Virus record (IMG/VR): IMGVR_UViG_3300042882_000221
Location: 1-40,291 of that record
DNA: 40,291 nt
Strand: one strand, 5' to 3'
Origin: a virus
The notes beneath the pieces are model-generated. The model had not been told where the DNA came from. It ran no database searches and saw only the letters and a list, made by a program, of their open reading frames with translations. The position numbers and the translations under genes were made by a program. Positions 16,570-24,680 of this stretch are shown piece after piece. Within the stretch, counting starts at the first letter, position 1. Every line of letters starts with the position of its first letter.

Positions 16570-18402
16570 TCAAGAATTGCAAGGACGTGGTGGAGTATGC
16601 GTTTCATTACAACCACATCCACTTACTCCTTGGCATACATAGTTTGGATTAACTAGTATATCAAGCATTAACATCTCATGCTTGATTTCCCATCTCATGA
16701 GTTCATCTGGGCAACAGTTTGCAATTCCATATCTTTGTTCTAATACATCTTTATACATCCATTCAGAGAATGCACATACTACTGTCTCATAGTATTCCGT
16801 ACTACATACTGCAGTTCCATAACCCGGTGTTACAGCTCTGTATAGAATAGGTGACGGTTCTGGTGGACATACATTAAGTGTACAGTCACCATAATTAGTA
16901 ACATCAGCTGGGTCAGCATTAGTAAACGCTAACATACATGTCTTAGCTGTAGTTGCCCCTAAAGCTAATGATGGAGTAATACGTAGTACACCACTACAGT
17001 CATAATAATTAAACCTAAGTCCTGCTCCTACATTGTTTGTTACTGTTTGACATTGACATGTATTATTAGCCAACATACATTCAGAACAAGTATCATAAGA
17101 ATTCTCAGGTAATACTATACCACCTTCTTCTCCTCCTTCTATTACTTGCCAGCATTCACCTGGACAAAACTGCAGAGTAATAACTTGACCAACAAGAGTA
17201 GATAAATCAGTTATTGTATAAATTCTATCTGAACTATCACCACACTTAATGAGTGTATAGTAAGTTGTATTACATTTTACACAATCAGTATAACTATCAA
17301 TTACAGTTACAGGTTGATCAGATGGAGGAATACCTTCTATCTCTTCTATAAACCAACAACCTCCACAATCTAAACTAAGAGTAGCGCCTGTGTTTACATA
17401 AGTTGATAAATCAGATGTTGTATAAATTACAGCACCTGTATTACACTCAGTAACTTTGTAAGCTTGTGGATAATTACATTCTAAACATGATTGATACACA
17501 AACTGTACAGTTGTATTTACAGCACAATCACAGAATTCCTTATCATCAAATATAACATTCCAGCATGTATCCGAACCTTCTATTTGAATACTCTGCCCTG
17601 TACCTGCATACTGTGCTAATGCAGGATTAGTTGAAGTTATTGGATCAAGTATACCTTCACAATCTAATAGCGTATAGCAATCTGCACACGTATGTTCCCC
17701 ATTAATAAAAGCACATAGGCCGTATGATATAGGAACTACACCGCTGAGACTTATTATTTTAGATAAGCAATATTTATCAGAAGTAGTATTAGGAGCTACT
17801 ATGATTGTAACAAGATCACCATTGCAATCTATAACATCTACTGAACCTCCTGGTGCTTTAGAAACAAAAGCATAACACTGACAAGGGCTACAATAAGATT
17901 GACATATAGGATCAGCACAACTATTTATTTCTGCAAGATCAAATGGATCTACAAAAGGAAATGCTACCGTGCTTCCTAAACGTGTAAGTGTATAACAACC
18001 TGGAACTAATGGACCTACAGAAGGACCTGTATATAAGTATACATCACCATCAACAATAGTATTAGAATCAATACTATAGATCAACGGGGTTCCCCCACAA
18101 CAAGCATCAAACTGATATGTAACATAATCTGGAGGAGGTGGAGGTGGTGCTATACCACAAGCTTCACATGTTGTGAATGTTTCATAGGTTGCAGGATCTG
18201 GGTCAGGAGGCCAAACTATAGTAGTATCAATAAGAGCATTAGATGGACTTATATCAACATGATAACATATACCCAAAAACTCGGCAGGAACTCCCGATAA
18301 GAATCTTATAAAGAAACCAGGATAACTAGGAGCATCATTGCTTATAAAAGCAATGGTTGATTGTTGTCCACAAGGTATGACTGGGTAATATGCGTATGCC
18401 AT
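16570..18402 (-). CDS. Cysteine-rich tandem-repeat virion surface protein
   Basis: The 610-residue protein has about 47 cysteines. Three tandem units of about 65-72 residues (238-309, 309-377, 377-442) share the plan Y-x-L-x-x-C ... T-x-x-D-L-S ... C-W-x-[VI] ... C-x-x-C. A second module of about 58 residues, starting CQC and containing DC-x-G, occurs at 174-230 and 449-507. A Pro-rich run lies at 85-91. Such Cys-rich repeats are, from memory, frequent in fibre or surface proteins of Bacteroidota phages. The C-terminal 100 residues look globular and mixed helical and may attach to the virion. Disulfide bonding would need oxidation after release; metal binding is the alternative. Function is inferred from position in the fibre block. 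Confidence 0.85.
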   Translation of the reverse strand: MAYAYYPVIPCGQQSTIAFISNDAPSYPGFFIRFLSGVPAEFLGICYHVDISPSNALIDTTIVWPPDPDPATYETFTTCEACGIAPPPPPPDYVTYQFDACCGGTPLIYSIDSNTIVDGDVYLYTGPSVGPLVPGCYTLTRLGSTVAFPFVDPFDLAEINSCADPICQSYCSPCQCYAFVSKAPGGSVDVIDCNGDLVTIIVAPNTTSDKYCLSKIISLSGVVPISYGLCAFINGEHTCADCYTLLDCEGILDPITSTNPALAQYAGTGQSIQIEGSDTCWNVIFDDKEFCDCAVNTTVQFVYQSCLECNYPQAYKVTECNTGAVIYTTSDLSTYVNTGATLSLDCGGCWFIEEIEGIPPSDQPVTVIDSYTDCVKCNTTYYTLIKCGDSSDRIYTITDLSTLVGQVITLQFCPGECWQVIEGGEEGGIVLPENSYDTCSECMLANNTCQCQTVTNNVGAGLRFNYYDCSGVLRITPSLALGATTAKTCMLAFTNADPADVTNYGDCTLNVCPPEPSPILYRAVTPGYGTAVCSTEYYETVVCAFSEWMYKDVLEQRYGIANCCPDELMRWEIKHEMLMLDILVNPNYVCQGVSGCGCNETHTPPRPCNS

Positions 18403-18407
18403 GTTAC

Positions 18408-18611
18408 TTAAGTTTTCTTATATCTATTTGGTCCCCATGCGTTATGCTGAGGAGCATTGATCAATGGCTTAGCCAAAGGCTTAATAGTTTTTTGTATTGC
18501 ACCGGCTTCAATTTTTCCAATACAATTAGCACATGCTGAAGTTCCATTAGATGCTTTTCTCTTCTGACATCCACAACTTAAGGTTGCTCCACAGTTTGAA
18601 CATTTTGACAT
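18408..18611 (-). CDS. Small zinc-knuckle-like protein
   Basis: The 67-residue protein has C4, C7, C13, C15, C27 and C30, arranged as CxxC...CxC...CxxC, followed by a basic tail. The N-terminal pattern KCSNCGATLSCGCQKR closely matches the opening of the 303-residue fibre protein, so the two may share a binding partner or assembly site. The leader motif AAACCAACA ends 2 nt before the start codon (18614-18622). The gene lies 18 nt after the 180-residue gene and 5 nt before the Cys-rich repeat protein. Small proteins of this type are, from memory, widespread in Bacteroidota phages. Its role is unknown. Confidence 0.8.
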   Translation of the reverse strand: MSKCSNCGATLSCGCQKRKASNGTSACANCIGKIEAGAIQKTIKPLAKPLINAPQHNAWGPNRYKKT

Positions 18612-18613
18612 TT

Positions 18614-18622
18614 TGTTGGTTT
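18614..18622 (-). promoter_or_regulatory. AAACCAACA leader motif
   Basis: The minus strand reads AAACCAACA, ending 2 nt before the ATG at 18611. The same nine bases precede the starts at 28019 and 31005. No Shine-Dalgarno sequence is present, so this may aid translation start. Confidence 0.45.
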
Positions 18623-18629
18623 TTGATGA

Positions 18630-19172
18630 TTAACAATTTTTACAATCAAATTTATTCAAAAGTTTGATTGCATAGTTATATAAGCTCATGCCTTTTTGTG
18701 GCTCATGACAAAATTCTACTTTAGCTTTAGCAGCGTCCAAATACATTTTGATCATTCTCAGTCTTTCTAGTTTCTCCTGAACTTTAGCCGGTGGCTCACA
18801 TGCTGCTAGATCCAGAGCACATAATGCTTTGTTGTATCTAATAAGAGCTTGTGTAATTCTCAAATGATTGTACTCTACATACACTACATCATTTGGAGAC
18901 ACACTGTACTTAATGATATAAATACCATCTGCTAATGGTACATAGGTTGTTCCACATCCTGTAGATTGTAATCCTAAATCACATGCTGTAAGAATCTGGT
19001 TAAATCCAGGAGTTACATCAATCTGATTAGAATAAGCAAAACCTGGAACTGTTACATTTAGTGTAGCGCAGACAACAGGAACTAGAGTAGCGTAAACACT
19101 TGTATCATTAATTGATAAGATACAGTTATTCATTACCGTAGGTACCTCTAAACTTAATACATGATTTGCCAT
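18630..19172 (-). CDS. Conserved-type virion adaptor protein of unknown function
   Basis: The 180-residue protein has an N-terminal beta domain (about 5-105) followed by a helical part with a charged segment (about 125-160, VQEKLERLRMIKMYLDAAKAKVE) and a C-terminal CKNC. It is the first gene after the terminator of the 542-residue gene and heads the fibre block. The beta-plus-helical plan suggests an adaptor that links fibres to the capsid or neck, but that is inference. No enzyme motif is seen. The start is supported by the short distance to the upstream terminator and lack of an earlier in-frame Met. Confidence 0.8.
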   Translation of the reverse strand: MANHVLSLEVPTVMNNCILSINDTSVYATLVPVVCATLNVTVPGFAYSNQIDVTPGFNQILTACDLGLQSTGCGTTYVPLADGIYIIKYSVSPNDVVYVEYNHLRITQALIRYNKALCALDLAACEPPAKVQEKLERLRMIKMYLDAAKAKVEFCHEPQKGMSLYNYAIKLLNKFDCKNC

Positions 19173-19183
19173 GGGTATGATAT

Positions 19184-19224
19184 AAAAAGAAAGGGAGAGA
19201 AGAGTTTGGAACTCTCACTCTCCC
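19184..19224 (-). terminator. Strong intrinsic terminator after the 542-residue gene
   Basis: In minus-strand RNA, GGGAGAG pairs with CUCUCCC and an inner GAGAGU pairs with ACUCUU, with one mismatch between them, and the stem is followed by UUUCUUUUUAU. It begins 26 nt after the stop at 19250. Confidence 0.88.
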
Positions 19225-19249
19225 GATTCTAGTTTATGATAAAATTAAT

Positions 19250-20878
19250 TTACAACAAGCCGCCTGGTACAACTGGTACAATTGGCTCACATGCGCGTGG
19301 GCAGTCGTATACTTCAAACTCACAAAGAGTACCACATGTATCTAACCAATTAATAATGTCATCTTCAAATGATACAATGTCTGTAAGAGTAATGAACTCA
19401 AGCAAGTACTGATCATTATCAAATGTTCCAGATGGGTTGTTGAAACGTGGAACATTGTGTAACAAGTAGTACTTAGTATACAATGCATTACGGTCAATAA
19501 CATTTACAATCTGGTTTCCTTGAGTGATCTCTCTGATACGGAAGTCACTAGAGAAGAAGTTCTGACGGTATTTCTCAGAAAGAATCAAGTCACGTAGAAC
19601 TGTCTCACCAAATCCATTTGCTTGTCTTGGCTCACATTCTGTAATAACACAGATTCCATCAAATGTACAAGGATCACCATTCAAATCTACTTCAGAAGCG
19701 TACAAACGTACAGGCTCTTTTTCATAGAAATCAGACACTTGGAAAGTACAATCACCAAACTTAGTATCAACATAAGCTCCGTTAAGGATCAAACCTGCAC
19801 AGTCGCCATCTTGGTATCCTGGAGATATATACTTATCCCAAGTGTTTCCTACCGGTTGTCCAAATATATCTAATGTTCCTGGCTTGTACCATGCATCTCC
19901 ATCTTGGTCAATTACAATAGGAAGAAGGAATGGAGAAACTACAGGGTAGTTAACAATTCTTTCAGCCCATCCAATCATAACCAATGTAGAATCTACTGGT
20001 GTTGGAGCGATAGATCCTACAGGACAACATCCTGTGTAGAAATCAGCAAGGATATAAGCATTGTGATTTAACAAACGTAGTGCTGGAGAACCTTTGATGT
20101 CTACACGTAAAGTGTAAGTTTCACCACACAAGAACTCTTTGCAACAGTTTGCACTAATTCCAGAAGTTAACTTGAATATAGGTTGAATACCAAAATCATC
20201 TCCAGTAAGTTCAGGGATTGGCTCAGTAACTGATGTAGTTAATGATGCTCCGTTTGTATATCCTGTTCCACCATTTGTAACTTGAACAAATGTTACTTGG
20301 TTGCCAGATACAGTAATTGTAACAATAACACCTGAACCAAATCCTGGTGCCGTTAACACTAATGGAATGTCGGTATAAACTCCATCAACTAGACCTGCAC
20401 CATCATTAGTAATTTCTAATGAAAGTACACGGTCATCAGTATATGGTGTGTTACCAATGTGAATAACATTATTAGACGGTTCACAAGCATCTGCACGGTA
20501 GAATCTTGATACATACCTAGGGTTAACCATTTTAGACTTGTTAGTCTCTTGGTAACCTCCAGCAAATGGACCAATCTTGTCATTAGCATAGATAGCTGAA
20601 CCAGCAAAGAAAATGCTGCAACAGTTATCAGTAGATGTCCAAGATTTGTTAGCATTAGCGCCTGTAGCGTAGAATGCTCCAAAATAACCAGTCTCATATG
20701 GTGATTCAGTTTGCATTGCTGATGTATGCAATTGATTCAATCCATATGTAGGAATTGAATACTGTGTTGTTACATAACCTTCATCGGTAGTAACAAGTCC
20801 TGCAGGTAACACAACACCGGATGCTGTGGCACCTGTTCCCAAGAACGTTTTGTTAAAGGCGTGATTAAAATAAGCCAT
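19250..20878 (-). CDS. Abundant-type virion protein of unknown role (candidate auxiliary capsid/decoration protein)
   Basis: The 542-residue protein is beta-rich. Around residues 150-215 is a domain with the pattern NDGAGLVDGVYTD...GFGSG...GGTGYTNG, typical of glycine-turn beta domains in phage structural proteins. Clustered Cys pairs (CC at several sites) occur, and the C-terminus is Pro/Val rich. The gene has its own strong terminator, a long A-rich leader with no Shine-Dalgarno, and lies between head and fibre genes, which suggests a separately expressed, high-copy structural protein. It does not show an enzyme motif. Candidates are an auxiliary capsid protein, head fibre base or neck protein. 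Mass spectrometry of virions would decide. Confidence 0.85.
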   Translation of the reverse strand: MAYFNHAFNKTFLGTGATASGVVLPAGLVTTDEGYVTTQYSIPTYGLNQLHTSAMQTESPYETGYFGAFYATGANANKSWTSTDNCCSIFFAGSAIYANDKIGPFAGGYQETNKSKMVNPRYVSRFYRADACEPSNNVIHIGNTPYTDDRVLSLEITNDGAGLVDGVYTDIPLVLTAPGFGSGVIVTITVSGNQVTFVQVTNGGTGYTNGASLTTSVTEPIPELTGDDFGIQPIFKLTSGISANCCKEFLCGETYTLRVDIKGSPALRLLNHNAYILADFYTGCCPVGSIAPTPVDSTLVMIGWAERIVNYPVVSPFLLPIVIDQDGDAWYKPGTLDIFGQPVGNTWDKYISPGYQDGDCAGLILNGAYVDTKFGDCTFQVSDFYEKEPVRLYASEVDLNGDPCTFDGICVITECEPRQANGFGETVLRDLILSEKYRQNFFSSDFRIREITQGNQIVNVIDRNALYTKYYLLHNVPRFNNPSGTFDNDQYLLEFITLTDIVSFEDDIINWLDTCGTLCEFEVYDCPRACEPIVPVVPGGLL

Positions 20879-20943
20879 TGTTTTTGTTTTTAGTTAATAA
20901 ATATATACACTATAATATAGGTAATCTCTTTTAGATTTCCAAA

Positions 20944-21393
20944 TTATTTTAAGAAAATAAGTTTGTACTTAGCTGTGTTGATACTGTCTTTCAAAGTATC
21001 TAAGCTATTTACAAGTTCTGAATAAGGCATCTTACCTTGTAAGGTAGTTACCATTGCATACATGTCTCTTAGATAACTGATACCATCTTCTACGGATGAA
21101 AGTGATCTTGGTGATGCATCTGTGTAACTAAGTAACTTCTCAGAAGCTCCTTGATATCCTTCAGCCAAAGCATCAGCATGTCCAGGTAATGCATCATATA
21201 AATCATTCAATGCTGTGTGTGCAGCAAATGATCCTGTACCAGTTACTTTAAGGTGTAGTTTGTGAAAGCTTGTTGCAGCATTCATTAACTCTGATACACA
21301 TGCTGCTGTCATAGAATCAATTGATCCTCCTGCCGGTGCTGAATAACTTGCTGTGGGAGCAGAGTCTCTTTTTAACATTCTAGGTTTGTCCAT
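20944..21393 (-). CDS. Dps/mini-ferritin-like protein
   Basis: The 149-residue protein has a low-complexity N-terminal tail (1-25) followed by a four-helix pattern. Residues H47, H59, D74 and E78 have the spacing H-x11-H-x14-D-x3-E, identical to the inter-subunit ferroxidase site of Dps proteins (E. coli H51, H63, D78, E82). The surrounding sequence (SFHKLHLKVTGTGSF..H...NDLYDALPGHADALAE) also follows the Dps helix 1-2 pattern. Length agrees with Dps. Its place between a ring-like gene and the 542-residue virion gene suggests late expression and perhaps packaging. Role could be iron/peroxide protection of DNA, or a retained fold with a structural role. Family recognition is strong from the spacing, but activity is untested. 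Confidence 0.85.
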   Translation of the reverse strand: MDKPRMLKRDSAPTASYSAPAGGSIDSMTAACVSELMNAATSFHKLHLKVTGTGSFAAHTALNDLYDALPGHADALAEGYQGASEKLLSYTDASPRSLSSVEDGISYLRDMYAMVTTLQGKMPYSELVNSLDTLKDSINTAKYKLIFLK

Positions 21394-21396
21394 TTT

Positions 21397-22095
21397 TTAG
21401 TTGTTACGTTCTGCAGTCTCAGAACCTCTGGAGAATTGGTTTCCTGATTCTATATCTCCAGCAAGTATACTAGCTGCCTCATCAATTAATACTTCAATTA
21501 TATCATCTTTAAATTCACACTGTACATTTGTAACAGATTGTAATCCCGTGTACGGATCCACACAACCCTCAACTTGAATCTTTCTTGGTTGTCTGTAATA
21601 AGTCAGTGCCATTGATGATACATTGAATTCACCATTAGTATAAACATAGATTCTATTATTTTTTATAGTAGCAAAAGTCTCTGCCCATTCAAAGCTAGGC
21701 TTCTTAGCATCATCTCTAAGTAACTGACTTAAGTTAGCTTCTTCTGCTAAGTAAACTACCATACGTCTATCAGCACAGCATGGGTTTGAAGCATAAGCAT
21801 CTACTCTTTTCCATTGGAAATAATCTTCTGGAACACCAATAGAGAAAGCAATCTGTTCATCAGTAGATCCTAATTCAGATGTAATAAGCAAGGCTTGAAG
21901 GTCATCAATTCTTCTTGTTGACTCTTCATCACCTTCCTTAACTATATTTAAACCATGAAGCTGTCTTCTGGACCACTCTACCTGAGCTTTATTAAATGCC
22001 TCAACTATCTGCCAACATTCAATGTTGTCATAGTCCTGAGAATCTAACTTATTCAGACGTTGTTTAATCTTTATGGTTAATACACTATTTAGCAT
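21397..22095 (-). CDS. Ring / head-tail connector-like protein
   Basis: The 232-residue protein is mainly helical at the N-terminus (about 1-75, with DNIECWQIVEAFNKAQVEW) and ends with a helix pair (FKDDIIEVLIDEAASILAGD, about 193-212) that is the usual signature of connector/ring proteins in crAss-like tails. A central beta part contains YRQPRKIQVEG. It resembles the two ring-like proteins at 11532-13243 in plan, so the neck probably has at least three ring layers. It lies 5 nt after a basic histone-like gene and 3 nt before the Dps-like gene. The assignment is by fold pattern and context. Confidence 0.8.
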   Translation of the reverse strand: MLNSVLTIKIKQRLNKLDSQDYDNIECWQIVEAFNKAQVEWSRRQLHGLNIVKEGDEESTRRIDDLQALLITSELGSTDEQIAFSIGVPEDYFQWKRVDAYASNPCCADRRMVVYLAEEANLSQLLRDDAKKPSFEWAETFATIKNNRIYVYTNGEFNVSSMALTYYRQPRKIQVEGCVDPYTGLQSVTNVQCEFKDDIIEVLIDEAASILAGDIESGNQFSRGSETAERNN

Positions 22096-22100
22096 CTCAA

Positions 22101-22835
22101 TTATTTATAAGGTGGATTCCATCCTTCTTTTTTCTTTGCTTTACTTTTAGATGCTGCCCAAAGTCCAAGACCACCGGCAATCCCTACACTAAGACCAAGT
22201 CTTTTTTTCCACTTTGCAGCGTTGTCTTTGATCTCTTCTCTAGTCATTGGTTTTTCTTTTGACTTCTTTTCTGCAGGTTTCTTTTTAGCCGTAGTCTTTT
22301 TCTTAGTAGTTGTTGTAGATGCAGGTTTAGCCGTAGTAGTTTTTTTCTTAGGTGTTGCAGGTTTTCCAGCTGCAGCTTTAGCATCCTCAGCTTTTAACTT
22401 TTCTTTTAAACGTGTGCGTTCCATTCTTTCAAATGCTAAACGGAACTCATCATCTGTAAAATTAGGAATATTTACACGTTTAGAAGTTTTTGGCTTTGCT
22501 GTTGTAGATTTAGGTGCTGTGACTTTAGGTGCGGTAGTTTTAGGTTTAGCAGCCGTAGTTGTCTTAGGAGCGGTTGTAGCTTTTGGAATTTCCGTAGGTT
22601 TTGCTACTTTGGCTGCAGGAGCTTTTTTTACAGTTGTTGCTTTTTTAGTTTTCGCAATAGCTGTTGTAGCCATTTTTGCAGGACTAGTTTTCTTAACAGC
22701 AGTTGCTACTTTAGCAGTTGTGGTTGCAGCTTTAACACCTCTTACTACAGGCTTAGCAGCGGTAGCAGCTTTAACAGTTGATGCAACTGTCTTTACTATC
22801 TTTCCTTTGTTGGCTTTAGGTAATGAACTTTTCAT
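22101..22835 (-). CDS. Histone H1-like Lys/Ala/Thr/Pro-rich protein with Gly-rich membrane-like segment
   Basis: The 244-residue protein is built mostly from K, A, T and P, with repeated AKP, TTAKP and KKTT elements similar to histone H1 tails and bacterial HU-tail proteins. A short helical acidic/basic segment (about 125-155) breaks the repeats. Near the C-terminus, residues about 213-229 form a Gly-rich hydrophobic stretch flanked by Lys. It probably binds DNA through charge and may be packed in the capsid with the genome. The Gly-rich segment could insert in a membrane during ejection. The long plus-strand frame over this region is a shadow of the skewed composition. No conserved family is recognised. 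Confidence 0.8.
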   Translation of the reverse strand: MKSSLPKANKGKIVKTVASTVKAATAAKPVVRGVKAATTTAKVATAVKKTSPAKMATTAIAKTKKATTVKKAPAAKVAKPTEIPKATTAPKTTTAAKPKTTAPKVTAPKSTTAKPKTSKRVNIPNFTDDEFRLAFERMERTRLKEKLKAEDAKAAAGKPATPKKKTTTAKPASTTTTKKKTTAKKKPAEKKSKEKPMTREEIKDNAAKWKKRLGLSVGIAGGLGLWAASKSKAKKKEGWNPPYK

Positions 22836-22842
22836 GACTCAA

Positions 22843-23547
22843 TTATTTTTTCTTGTTCTTCTTAGCTCCTGCAATTCTATCAGCAGCTGTAGCTTTGTCA
22901 TATGGTGGAGCTAGTGCAGCAAACTTTGTAGCTTTAGTTGCACCACCTTTTCGCGCCATTGGTGTCTTTCCCATTGGTGCATCAGGACCTGTCATTGGTA
23001 CTTTACTATCAATGATTCTTCTTTTACCAGTTGATTTACTTAATCCATCTTTCATCCAACTAACCATTTTAGGACCACCATTTTGTTTTTTAGCAACACC
23101 ACCAAGTGCCATCTTACGTTCCATAACACATCTACCACTAGCATCTCTTACACTACCATTTTTACATGATGCCATTACCGCACGGTTAGGAGCAAATGAT
23201 CCAGTTACTCCACCTTTAGCATATGTCTTTTTTACACCAGTTGTATTAGCAGGAAGTGATCCGCCTTTCTTAAGCATGCGTCCTTCTTGTGTTCTTGGAT
23301 TATTACCATATTTAGGCATACCAATAATTCCGGTCATACCACCTTCTTTGAATCTTTTAGATTTCATAAGTTCTTCAGCTTTTTGTTTTTCATATTTTCT
23401 GTCCCACCTTTTATCCTGGCGGTCCATTTTTCTTTCAGCTCTCATACCCTGTCTAATTGTTTTTTTAGAAACAGGATCTTCAGTAGAGGTACCACCAGCT
23501 TTCATTCTTTTTGCGCCACCACATTGAGCGCATGCCATCTTTGCCAT
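22843..23547 (-). CDS. Basic protein with six K/Q-x-GG motifs
   Basis: The 234-residue protein begins with a CxxC (C6, C9) and carries six motifs of the hydrophobic-[KQ]-x-GG class or near variants (MKAGG, FKEGG, LKKGG, YAKGG, KQNGG, ARKGG), spaced through the chain. A central segment has CKNGS...GRC (two Cys), and the C-terminus reads KFAALAPPYDKATAADRIAG followed by Lys, a tail I recall from small proteins of other phages. It is strongly basic. Likely internal virion protein or processed precursor. If the GG motifs are cleavage sites, it would be cut into several short peptides. Function unknown. Confidence 0.8.
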   Translation of the reverse strand: MAKMACAQCGGAKRMKAGGTSTEDPVSKKTIRQGMRAERKMDRQDKRWDRKYEKQKAEELMKSKRFKEGGMTGIIGMPKYGNNPRTQEGRMLKKGGSLPANTTGVKKTYAKGGVTGSFAPNRAVMASCKNGSVRDASGRCVMERKMALGGVAKKQNGGPKMVSWMKDGLSKSTGKRRIIDSKVPMTGPDAPMGKTPMARKGGATKATKFAALAPPYDKATAADRIAGAKKNKKK

Positions 23548-23549
23548 GA

Positions 23550-24107
23550 TTATTTCTTTTTACTAGTTGTTTTTTTCTTTTTTTGAGCAGCTTCTTTTTG
23601 TTTCATACCTGTACCTTTTTTCATAGTTGCCAAAGTTGATTTAACTTTGCTTCTAGGTATAGTCCAAGATGTATAGCTTCTCATGCCTCTTCCTCTATCT
23701 CCTACTCCATCTGAAGGATCTGTTTTTTTCTGCTTTATGGTAAATTCTTTTTTACCTTTTGAGTAACCAGTAGTATCAATAGAAGTATACTTACTTGGTA
23801 AGGAAACAACTCTATCTCCACCAACATTTCTAGTATGTACTAAACCGTGGCTTGTACTTCTTACAACTCCTTTTTTATTAGCAAAGTATGTTCTATTATG
23901 CAAGTCTGTTTCACCTTCTGATCTTTTGACATCCCAATACTTATGACTATAAGTCGGTTTCTTAGCAGCAGGTTTATTAGTAGTCTTTTTAGCAGCAGGT
24001 TTTTTACCTCCCTCAAAAACCTTATTATAAATCTTTTTTCCGCGTGCAGTTTTTCTTTCAGAAATGATTTGCTCATTACTTTTTCTTTCTGCTGTAAAAT
24101 CTCCCAT
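23550..24107 (-). CDS. Basic small virion-type protein, unknown
   Basis: The 185-residue protein has a mixed N-terminal third, then PAAKK repeats (about 37-50), a folded-looking centre with aromatic residues (about 52-150: KYWDVKRSEG, YFANKKGVVRS, SYTSWTIPRS) and a poly-Lys tail. The central part is more complex than in its neighbours and could be a genuine small domain. The gene is separated by 2 nt from the next gene, inside the operon of basic proteins. No family is recognised. DNA binding or capsid-lumen packing is plausible from charge. Confidence 0.78.
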   Translation of the reverse strand: MGDFTAERKSNEQIISERKTARGKKIYNKVFEGGKKPAAKKTTNKPAAKKPTYSHKYWDVKRSEGETDLHNRTYFANKKGVVRSTSHGLVHTRNVGGDRVVSLPSKYTSIDTTGYSKGKKEFTIKQKKTDPSDGVGDRGRGMRSYTSWTIPRSKVKSTLATMKKGTGMKQKEAAQKKKKTTSKKK

Positions 24108-24117
24108 TATATATATT

Positions 24118-24678
24118 TTAACAATTCCACTTTCTCAAAGACTTATTGATTCTTGAGTTAGGATCATTTGCTGTCTTTGCACTTGTTAGTTTTTTCTTCA
24201 TTCCTGACATTCTACTACAGAAAGACTTGCGTCTACCTGCTGCTGCGCTTCCAGGTTTAATCTTTGAAGGTTTAGTAGTTACAGCTGTCTTAAGTTTACT
24301 ACCAGGATTAGCTGCTCTATAGCTTGCTACACCTTTAGCGTTAAGACCTCCTGTAGGATTCTTACCTTCTTTGCGTGTCCAAGCTGCGGTGCTTCCTCCG
24401 GTTTTGTATTTTTGAAAGTCAGAAGTAGACTTTACTTTCTTACCACCTATCACCAACTTTCTTGATTCCTTAGATGATTTCCAGTTGAGATCATTATCTC
24501 TCTTTACTACTTGCTTCTCTACATACTTAACTCTAGGACTACCCTTAGTTTTGTACTCAACATCCTTCTCTTTAAAAACGCCAGTCCCAGTCATTGGATT
24601 ATATTTACTAATCTCAATGTGTTTACCGCCACTTGACTTGGTAACTTCTCTGTTTCTTTTGAGTTTACCTACAGGCAT
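24118..24678 (-). CDS. DUF6321-like basic protein
   Basis: In this 186-residue protein, the C-terminal 90 residues follow the pattern GGLNAKG...YR..NPGSKLK...KPGSAAAGRRKSFCSRMSG...SLRKWNC, which I recall as the phage domain DUF6321, found in many unrelated tailed phages. The N-terminal half is basic and includes one YKTGG motif (about residues 91-95). Two to three Cys lie in the C-terminal domain (SFCSRM and the final WNC). Function of the family is unknown, and here it sits among genes for small basic virion proteins. The family name is from memory and needs a profile search. Confidence 0.82.
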   Translation of the reverse strand: MPVGKLKRNREVTKSSGGKHIEISKYNPMTGTGVFKEKDVEYKTKGSPRVKYVEKQVVKRDNDLNWKSSKESRKLVIGGKKVKSTSDFQKYKTGGSTAAWTRKEGKNPTGGLNAKGVASYRAANPGSKLKTAVTTKPSKIKPGSAAAGRRKSFCSRMSGMKKKLTSAKTANDPNSRINKSLRKWNC

Positions 24679-24680
24679 TG

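Noticed and set aside
13084-21393. A contractile or long non-contractile tail (sheath, tape measure)
   Set aside because: No sheath-like or helical tape-measure gene is seen. The ring-like, muzzle-like and cargo-like order fits a short tail.
22222-23527. Long plus-strand frames of 230 and 224 codons over the basic protein genes
   Set aside because: They are antisense to Lys/Ala-rich genes, whose AAG/AAA and GCx codons leave few stops on the other strand. The products are implausibly hydrophobic (Val, Phe, Ala, Leu), no leader is seen, and all neighbours lie on the minus strand.
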